Shown: positions 1-5,005 of the stretch, one piece after another
Layout of the letters: the number at the start of each line of letters is the position of its first letter
How positions within the stretch are numbered: position 1 is the stretch's first letter
NCBI GenBank assembly: GCA_046498285.1
Contig: JAWOBA010000132.1
Location: forward strand, 1-8,461
Reading direction: 5' to 3'
Length of the DNA stretch: 8,461 nt
DNA from: B33-G16 sp046498285
GTDB taxonomy: Bacteria > Desulfobacterota > DSM-4660 > Desulfatiglandales > B25-G16
The notes under the pieces: generated by a model
Told to the model about the DNA's origin: nothing
What the model saw: only the letters and a program-made list of their open reading frames with translations
Databases searched by the model: none
Position numbers and translations under genes: made by a program

Positions 1-250
1 GCCCTCCTTTGGATCATTAAAACCGCCCCCACCGCATACAGGATGGGGAGTTGTGTCCCACAGCCTTACAACAGTGTAACACAGTTGCCCCGGCTTTCAA
101 CAGGACCGCTTCCAAAACCTGCTTAACCGGCGGCCGCTTCAATCCCCGGGTCCTTCGAGTGGATCGCCTTTCCCGGATGCTGATAAAAGCCCGCTTTTGT
201 GCTATATGAATTGAGGGGTGTCCACGACAGAGAGTAAATAACTCTTGACA
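1..250. other. GC-rich segment without recognisable gene
   Basis: This stretch is much richer in G and C than what follows: sampled 60-base lines hold 34 and 39 G/C, against 13 in the line at 361-420. A 78-codon open frame exists on the minus strand (17-253), but its translation, rich in Arg, Cys and His, shows no domain I recognise and no clear ribosome binding site. The other frames are interrupted by stops. It could be the eroded end of a gene or mobile element lying to the left, or non-coding DNA. I see no terminal inverted repeat, tRNA-like fold or transposase motif. Confidence 0.4.
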
Positions 251-529
251 CAAAAATCTAAGATCACATATTTATGAACCAAGTGTCACCGTTTCAGCCC
301 GCCACCTGCTTCATTTTTACAGCGCCCTTTCCTCTCACATCACACGGGCACCATATGCCAACTCTGCTGAATTTAAAAAATTATCAATAATAATAAAAAT
401 CCCTCTATCATTTAGCAATACCACTATCAAGCACTATGGATGAACTTATAGAGCTATATGATCGAAAGTGTATCAAATTATTTGACGCCTATAGCCAAAG
501 TGCCTGAATCCCAATTAAGAATAAATTTA
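251..529. other. AT-rich intergenic region
   Basis: No supported gene. A TTGACA hexamer at 245-250 at the composition boundary has only a poor -10 match (CATATT, 267-272, 16-base spacing), so a rightward promoter there is possible but weak. A 23-codon frame at 436-507 lacks a ribosome binding site and family resemblance. The rest is low-complexity A/T sequence leading into the hydrolase promoter. Confidence 0.45.
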
Positions 530-545
530 CTTGTATTTTCACAAG
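530..545. promoter_or_regulatory. Short dyad, possible operator
   Basis: CTTGT (530-534) and ACAAG (541-545) form an inverted repeat with a 6-base centre, overlapping the putative -35 element and the spacer of the hydrolase promoter. A regulator bound here would compete with RNA polymerase. The arms are only 5 bp, so chance is a real possibility. The dyad is not repeated in front of the downstream genes. Confidence 0.25.
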
Positions 546-558
546 AAAATAGTATAAT
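531..558 (+). promoter_or_regulatory. Putative sigma-70-type promoter of the hydrolase gene
   Basis: A perfect TATAAT (553-558) is preceded, 16 bases upstream, by a partial -35 element TTGTAT (531-536, three of six consensus bases). Transcription would be expected to begin about seven bases after the -10 box, which is at or next to the ATG at 565. The -10 box is convincing; the -35 is weak, so an activator may be needed. Confidence 0.5.
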
Positions 559-564
559 ATCGTT

Positions 565-1470
565 ATGGAAAAGAACAGTGTACACCACGTGAAAGTAAAT
601 GGTATCTGGATTTCCTTCTTTCGTTGGGGAAATCCAAAAGGTAAAAAGCCAATAGCTCTGCTAGTTCATGGAACTGGTTTTGTTGCGGCTACATGGCGTC
701 CAATCGCCGAAGAGCTTTCTAAAAAATATGTGGTGTATGCAATTGATCGGCGTGGTCACGGCCGGAGTACTGTTCCAAAAGAAGGGTACAATTTTCTAGA
801 TTTTGCTGAAGATGTAATAGCCTTTATTGATGCCCTTGGTATTAAAGGAATTTACGGAATCGGTCACAGTGCAGGGGGGACTGATATACTGCTTGCAGCT
901 GGACTGCGGAGTGATAAATTCAAACGTATTTTTGCCATGGAGCCTACAATTCAAGACCCTACTATAGCGCGATCGAAGGAGACAGGTTTATCGAAAAGCC
1001 AACAAGCGGTAATTGAAAGTAGGCGTAGAAGGCGTCATGAGTTTTCAAACCTAGAAGAGGCATTTGAGCGGTATAGCAGCCGTCCTCCACTAAACGTTTG
1101 GCGGCCTGATATCCTTCGTGAGTATGTTGTCCATGGCTTTAGGAAAATGAAGGATGGGCGAGTGCAGTTACGCTGCCCACCTGAAATAGAAGCAAAAATG
1201 ATTGAGCCTATTTACCGGGCTATGGGAAACTGTTTCTATGGGGGAGGGAGAGGGGATGCATTTTCTCTTTTGCCATATATTCGTTGCCCTGTTATGATTT
1301 CATTTTCCGCCCATTCCCCCTCTATTTACAGGAAAATGGCAGAGATCGCGGTGCGTATAATACCGGGGGCCCGTTTATCCTGCTTCGACTTCGCAGGGCA
1401 CTATGTCCCACACGCAAATCCTGAGATGCTGCTGGATGCTCTCAGTGAGTTCTCTAAGGTTGCCAGGTAG
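565..1470 (+). CDS. Alpha/beta hydrolase
   Basis: A 301-residue alpha/beta-hydrolase-fold enzyme, probably a cytoplasmic esterase, thioesterase or C-C bond hydrolase; no signal peptide is visible. Visible elements in order: the oxyanion-loop motif VHGTG at residues 34-38, the DRRGHGRS segment after the next strand, and the nucleophile elbow GHSAGG with Ser102. The late GHY motif gives the catalytic histidine, His279. The usual acid position after strand 7 (segment CPVMISFSAHS) has no Asp or Glu. Glu126 in AMEP, after strand 6, is the likely acid, as in some haloalkane-dehalogenase-like members. The 565 ATG fits the family's N-terminus (VNGIWISFFRWG), but no Shine-Dalgarno precedes it. It has its own promoter and is separated from the regulator gene by 333 bases, so its link to the CoA genes is by proximity only. 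Substrate unknown. Confidence 0.88.
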   Translation: MEKNSVHHVKVNGIWISFFRWGNPKGKKPIALLVHGTGFVAATWRPIAEELSKKYVVYAIDRRGHGRSTVPKEGYNFLDFAEDVIAFIDALGIKGIYGIGHSAGGTDILLAAGLRSDKFKRIFAMEPTIQDPTIARSKETGLSKSQQAVIESRRRRRHEFSNLEEAFERYSSRPPLNVWRPDILREYVVHGFRKMKDGRVQLRCPPEIEAKMIEPIYRAMGNCFYGGGRGDAFSLLPYIRCPVMISFSAHSPSIYRKMAEIAVRIIPGARLSCFDFAGHYVPHANPEMLLDALSEFSKVAR

Positions 1471-1629
1471 ATGTGCCGGTTGGTAAACGGGCCTTGGATT
1501 GCGCGTATGCCTGGTATGTCCTTCTTTGACGATTCTCCCTTTCCTCTGGAATATCGGCCCGCGTGCAAGCGCATCTTATAAGCCGACGCAGCTGAAAAAC
1601 GACTAATGCTGCTAGCCGCAAATTTTTTG
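1471..1629. other. Intergenic region after the hydrolase gene
   Basis: This is the first part of a 333-base gap. It is mixed in composition, has no convincing reading frame, and shows no clear hairpin plus T-run terminator for the hydrolase gene. A small dyad TGC-T-GCTAGC-C-GCA (1607-1620) precedes an A/T run, but it cannot form a good terminator stem because its centre leaves almost no loop. Confidence 0.4.
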
Positions 1630-1658
1630 TTGACAAAAAAATTTATTAAAAATATAAT
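1630..1658 (+). promoter_or_regulatory. Exact-consensus sigma-70-type promoter
   Basis: TTGACA (1630-1635) and TATAAT (1653-1658) match the sigma-70 consensus at all 12 positions and are separated by the optimal 17 bases, in a very A/T-rich setting. Transcription would start near 1665 and read through a leader of about 140 bases into the GntR-type regulator gene, and then probably into the acyl-CoA genes. Such a strong promoter normally needs a repressor, which fits the dyad just downstream and the encoded regulator. Confidence 0.75.
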
Positions 1659-1697
1659 TAATTTAAAAATTTCGCGATGTTTTTATGTGCGCTAGCC

Positions 1698-1716
1698 GCC
1701 GACCGATTCGGTAGGC
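1698..1716. promoter_or_regulatory. 19-bp imperfect palindrome, candidate operator
   Basis: The sequence GCCGACCGATTCGGTAGGC is symmetric about 1707: GCC/GGC outer arms, one mismatched pair, then ACCGA/TCGGT inner arms around a single central T. Eight of nine pairs match. The one-base centre argues against an RNA hairpin and for a dimeric protein site. It lies about 33 bases past the predicted transcription start of the 1630-1658 promoter and upstream of the GntR-family gene. Autoregulation by that protein is the simplest inference. No second copy is visible in front of the other genes. Confidence 0.5.
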
Positions 1717-1803
1717 CGAACACAAGATAAGCTAATAGTATTAACTAGTTAATGGTACAAGAAAGTGTATTTCTAATATTTATTAATCTGCAATAATAAT
1801 GAT

Positions 1804-2520
1804 ATGGATAATATGAACAAGCCGAATACAAATTTAAAGCGCAAAAGAGAAAAGGGTAAGACCGTTGATGAGGTCTTTAATGAAATAAAGCTAATGCTTT
1901 TTTACAATAATATTGTTCCTGGCCAAAAATTAATTTATCAGGATTTAGGTCTTCAACTTAATACAAGCACAACACCGATCATTCATGCCCTGGAGAGATT
2001 AAGGCAATTAAATCTTGTCCGCTATATTCCCAATAGAGGGTTTTTTGTCGCTGAAATAACAGAGGCGGAGGCTAATGAAATATTTGCGGTGCGCGAAGCC
2101 CTTGAACTATACGTAATTCCAGAAGTTATAAAGAATCTAACTGAAGCGAAAATGAAATCACTCTGGTCTGCTTATAGAGAATATAAGAAGACCGGTCTTC
2201 CTAAAAAGCGAAAGGAAAGGATGCAAAGTGACACAGAGTTGCATCTTAATATTGTAAAATACGCCGAAAATAAACTAATAATAGATTTATTATCGGGTAT
2301 TTATGAGCGTCTATATATCAAATATAGACCTGAATATCTTAATGAAAAGCGTATGAAAGATGCCGAAATTGAACATGAAGCTATACTTAAAGCAATGGAT
2401 AAAAGAGATGTTAATAAGGTAAAGAAAATATTGAAAAGACATATTAGGGGTGGTAAAAAACATATAATTAAAAATTTAAAATCATATCATTACAGTAGAG
2501 CGTCAATGCGGGCTGATTAG
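1804..2520 (+). CDS. GntR-family (FadR/FCD type) transcriptional regulator
   Basis: A 238-residue DNA-binding regulator. Residues about 20-85 form the GntR winged helix, including VFNEIKLMLFYNNIVPGQKL, the recognition-helix region STTPIIHALERLRQLNLV and the wing RGFFVAEIT. Residues about 88-225 form an all-helical FCD ligand domain. The usual metal-binding set is present: Asp143 and His147 (DTELH), His191 (EHEAIL) and His213 (KRHI). Members of this family often sense organic acids or acyl-CoA intermediates, so a substrate of the neighbouring pathway is a likely effector. The start could be the ATG at 1804 or 1813; neither has a clear Shine-Dalgarno. The gene is strikingly A/T-rich (17 and 16 G/C in two sampled 60-base lines) and Lys-rich compared with its neighbours, which hints at separate ancestry. 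It ends 45 bases before the dehydrogenase gene and probably shares its transcript. Confidence 0.9.
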   Translation: MDNMNKPNTNLKRKREKGKTVDEVFNEIKLMLFYNNIVPGQKLIYQDLGLQLNTSTTPIIHALERLRQLNLVRYIPNRGFFVAEITEAEANEIFAVREALELYVIPEVIKNLTEAKMKSLWSAYREYKKTGLPKKRKERMQSDTELHLNIVKYAENKLIIDLLSGIYERLYIKYRPEYLNEKRMKDAEIEHEAILKAMDKRDVNKVKKILKRHIRGGKKHIIKNLKSYHYSRASMRAD

Positions 2521-2554
2521 AAAAGAACTTCGCTGAGCGGGTACTGTTTTGAAT

Positions 2555-2559
2555 GGAGG
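2555..2559 (+). promoter_or_regulatory. Ribosome binding site deciding the dehydrogenase start
   Basis: GGAGG lies 6 bases before the ATG at 2566 but only 3 bases before the in-frame GTG at 2563. Spacing therefore favours the ATG as the true start. Confidence 0.7.
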
Positions 2560-2565
2560 TCAGTG

Positions 2566-3735
2566 ATGGATTTTGAGTTAACTGACGTACAGAAGCTTAT
2601 GTCTGAAACTGCTGAAAAGTTTGGAGATAAGGATGTAAAGCCATGGCTTGAACAGGATAGGGATTTGAGAGGCATGGTTAAAAAAATGGGTGAAGTTGGC
2701 CTTTTCGGATGTGCTTTTCCTGAAAGCTATGGAGGAAGCAGGGCTGGTTTTGTGGCCCACTCTGTGGTGTGCGAGAAAATATCGAGCGTAGATTCGGGAC
2801 TCAGATCTCTTTTTAATCTTCAGGCAATGACCGTACCTTATACTATCATGGAGTGGGGAGAAAAAGGGGTAAGGGACAAATATGTAAGTTCTCTTGTTGC
2901 AGGTGAAAAAATTGGGTGCACATGTTTTTCAGAACCTAATGCGGGTTCTGATCTTGCATCCATGGAAACGAAAATCGAGGATAAGGGTGATCACTATCGG
3001 ATAAACGGAAGTAAGACATGGATTTCTAACGGCACCATTGCCGATTACGCAATTGTATACGGAACCTTTGACAGGTCTTTAAAGGCAAAGGGAATTTGTG
3101 CTGTGATTGTGGAAACGAATCAACCGGGATGGAAGGCAAAGGAAATAGACAAACTGGGAGACAAGAGGTCCCCTATTGCCGAAATCTTTCTTGATGATGT
3201 GGAGGCCCCAAAGGAAAACCTGCTCGGGCAATGGGGGGGCGGGTTCAAGGTGGCTATGACAGCGCTTGACCGCGGAAGGATAAGCGTTGCAAGTGGGGCG
3301 CTTGGAGTCGCACAGGCGTGTCTTGATGCCTCAGTTAAATATTCCAACGAGAGAGAGCAGTTCGGAAGGCCAATAGGAAAGTTTCAGATGGTCAAGGCCT
3401 TGATAGCAGAAATGGTTGCCAACATTGAGGCATCCCGATTATTGGTAAGAAGAGCGGCATGGCGCAACGATAATGACCTCCCATTTTCAAGGGAAATTGC
3501 AATAGCGAAATATTTTGCTGGCGAGACTGTAGTTAAATGTGCAGGACAAGCAATGGAAATACACGGTGGAATGGGTTATTCCCTTGAAATGCCTGTCGAA
3601 AAATATTATAGAGATTCAAAACTTTATCAAGTAGGTGAAGGAACGGCTAATATAATGCGTCTTATTATTGCGGAAGATGCGCTTGGGTATAAAACAGCAA
3701 ACAGACCTAGGATTAAGGTGCCCAGTCAGTTTTAG
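2566..3735 (+). CDS. Acyl-CoA dehydrogenase, glutaryl-CoA dehydrogenase-like
   Basis: A 389-residue FAD-dependent acyl-CoA dehydrogenase of normal family length, acting in the cytoplasm with an electron-transfer flavoprotein as probable acceptor. Seen in order: an N-terminal helical domain; the middle-domain motif CFSEPNAGSD and flavin-contact TWISN (residues 151-155); and the C-terminal REQFGRPIGKFQ and QAMEIHGGMGYSLE motifs. The catalytic base is Glu358 in GEGT. The segment VDSGLRS gives Arg80 and Ser81, aligning by eye with Arg94 and Ser95 of human glutaryl-CoA dehydrogenase, which bind the distal carboxylate. This points to a dicarboxylyl-CoA substrate. Human Glu87 is Ser73 here, Thr170 is Ser154, and Tyr369, just before the catalytic Glu, is Gly357. 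Loss of that Tyr is characteristic of non-decarboxylating glutaryl-CoA dehydrogenases (Val there), so glutaconyl-CoA is a plausible product. Other dicarboxylyl-CoA substrates, such as benzylsuccinyl-CoA, cannot be excluded. Confidence 0.9.
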   Translation: MDFELTDVQKLMSETAEKFGDKDVKPWLEQDRDLRGMVKKMGEVGLFGCAFPESYGGSRAGFVAHSVVCEKISSVDSGLRSLFNLQAMTVPYTIMEWGEKGVRDKYVSSLVAGEKIGCTCFSEPNAGSDLASMETKIEDKGDHYRINGSKTWISNGTIADYAIVYGTFDRSLKAKGICAVIVETNQPGWKAKEIDKLGDKRSPIAEIFLDDVEAPKENLLGQWGGGFKVAMTALDRGRISVASGALGVAQACLDASVKYSNEREQFGRPIGKFQMVKALIAEMVANIEASRLLVRRAAWRNDNDLPFSREIAIAKYFAGETVVKCAGQAMEIHGGMGYSLEMPVEKYYRDSKLYQVGEGTANIMRLIIAEDALGYKTANRPRIKVPSQF

Positions 3736-3794
3736 GAAATGGAGTGGGATATATTTATTATATTATACTTAAATGATAAAGTTAGGATAAGAAA

Positions 3795-4988
3795 ATGCCA
3801 GGTCCATTGGATGGAATTAGAGTATTAGATCTTTCCAGGATTGTAGTAGGCCCCTATTGTACCATGGTCTTGGGAGATATGGGTGCTGATGTCATTAAGG
3901 TCGAACTACCTGGGATAGGAGATGAAACAAGGATGTGGGGCCCCCCTTTTGCTGGTAAAGAGAGTGCCTATTTTATCTCACTTAATAGGAACAAGAGAAG
4001 TATGACACTCGATATGAAAAAAGAGCGTGGCAAAGAAATCCTGAAAAGTCTCATTTCACAATCAGATGTACTTGTAGAGAATTACAGACTCGGAACTCTT
4101 GATAAAATTGGATTTGGATATGATGAAATAAAAGCAATAAATACCAGACTAATTTACTGCAATATAACAGGTTATGGGCGAACAGGTCCTCTAAGCGGTG
4201 ATGCTGGTGTAGATATAGTAGTTGCTGCAGAAGCAGGGCTTATAGGTATAACTGGACCGAAAGATGGAGCACCTGCGAAAATAGGTGTGGCTATTACAGA
4301 TATACTGACTGCTTTATTTGCGCAGGGCGCTATAGCAAATGCACTCTACTACAGGGAAAAGACTGGAAATGGGCAGAGGCTTGATCTTTCTCTGTTTGAA
4401 TCACAAGTAGCCACACTTTTTAATATGTCCCAAAGCTACCTAATATCAGGAGAGGTTCCGAAGAGATGGGGGCTTTCTCACGCAAGCATAGTTCCTTACC
4501 GGGGCTTCAAGACAAGAGATCAAGAGTATATACTCGTTGCCGTAACAAATGAAAAAATGTGGGAAAAATTTTGTAATGTTATTGAAAGGAAGGATCTCTT
4601 TGATGATCCTAGATACAATGTTAACGAGAAAAGGGTTATGAATCGAAAAAAGTTGATCCCGCTACTGGAAAAGATTTTTGCCTCGAAGGCCTCGGATGAA
4701 TGGGTAGCCCAGTTCAAAAAAGTCGGTATACCATGTGGCAGGGTAAACACCATGGACAAGGTTTTCGCCCATCCTCAGATTGAACCTAGAGAAATGGTAG
4801 TCGAGATAGATCATCCTACGGCCGATAAAATCAAGGTGGTAGGGATTCCCGTGAAATATTCCGAGACGATGGGTTCAATCCGACTTCCTCCTCCGCTACT
4901 TGGCCAGCATACTGATGCAATCCTTTCCGGGCTCTTGGGCTATTCCCAGGAGGAAATCGACACCCTGAGACAGGAAAAAGTCGTGTAA
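3795..4988 (+). CDS. Class III (CaiB/BaiF) CoA-transferase, SUGCT-like
   Basis: A 397-residue family III CoA-transferase, which moves CoA between carboxylic acids through Asp-bound anhydride/thioester intermediates. Seen: N-terminal LDGIRVLDLSRIVVGPYCTM, the ADVIKVE segment, RNKRSMTLDM, VENYRLGTLDKIGFGYD, and GVAITD with Asp169, at the position of the catalytic Asp169 of formyl-CoA transferase. It resembles, from memory, human SUGCT (succinyl-CoA:glutarate CoA-transferase) in several stretches: GDETRMWGPPFAG, ITGPKDGAP, RWGLSHASIVPY, FKTRD and the C-terminal RLPPPLLGQHT. Together with the glutaryl-CoA-type dehydrogenase just upstream, glutarate or a similar dicarboxylate with succinyl-CoA as donor is the best guess. 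AGGA at 3784-3787 is 7 bases before the ATG. The 59-base A/T-rich gap after the dehydrogenase shows no convincing promoter, so co-transcription is likely. Confidence 0.9.
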   Translation: MPGPLDGIRVLDLSRIVVGPYCTMVLGDMGADVIKVELPGIGDETRMWGPPFAGKESAYFISLNRNKRSMTLDMKKERGKEILKSLISQSDVLVENYRLGTLDKIGFGYDEIKAINTRLIYCNITGYGRTGPLSGDAGVDIVVAAEAGLIGITGPKDGAPAKIGVAITDILTALFAQGAIANALYYREKTGNGQRLDLSLFESQVATLFNMSQSYLISGEVPKRWGLSHASIVPYRGFKTRDQEYILVAVTNEKMWEKFCNVIERKDLFDDPRYNVNEKRVMNRKKLIPLLEKIFASKASDEWVAQFKKVGIPCGRVNTMDKVFAHPQIEPREMVVEIDHPTADKIKVVGIPVKYSETMGSIRLPPPLLGQHTDAILSGLLGYSQEEIDTLRQEKVV

Positions 4989-5005
4989 GAGAAAGAGAGT
5001 TGAGT

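Noticed and set aside
1..60. Resemblance of the reverse strand to a group II intron end (GTATGCGGTG-like string)
   Set aside because: The rest of the domain V hairpin is missing and no intron-encoded reverse transcriptase motif is present.
185..198. AAAAGC-CC-GCTTTT dyad as a transcription terminator
   Set aside because: The stem is short and A/T-dominated, with no proper T-run and no gene ending next to it.
17..253. 78-codon minus-strand reading frame
   Set aside because: No recognisable domain, no clear ribosome binding site, and an Arg/Cys/His-rich translation typical of a chance frame in GC-rich DNA. Kept only as a composition feature.
436..507. 23-codon reading frame upstream of the hydrolase promoter
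   Set aside because: No ribosome binding site, no associated attenuator-like hairpins, and it ends before the -35 region. Most likely chance.
1607..1628. TGC-T-GCTAGC-C-GCA dyad plus T-run as terminator of the hydrolase gene
   Set aside because: The self-complementary centre leaves essentially no loop, so a stable RNA hairpin is unlikely, and it is about 140 bases beyond the stop codon.
1454..1636. 60-codon minus-strand frame after the hydrolase gene
   Set aside because: Starts within the consensus promoter, has no family resemblance and overlaps the hydrolase 3' end.
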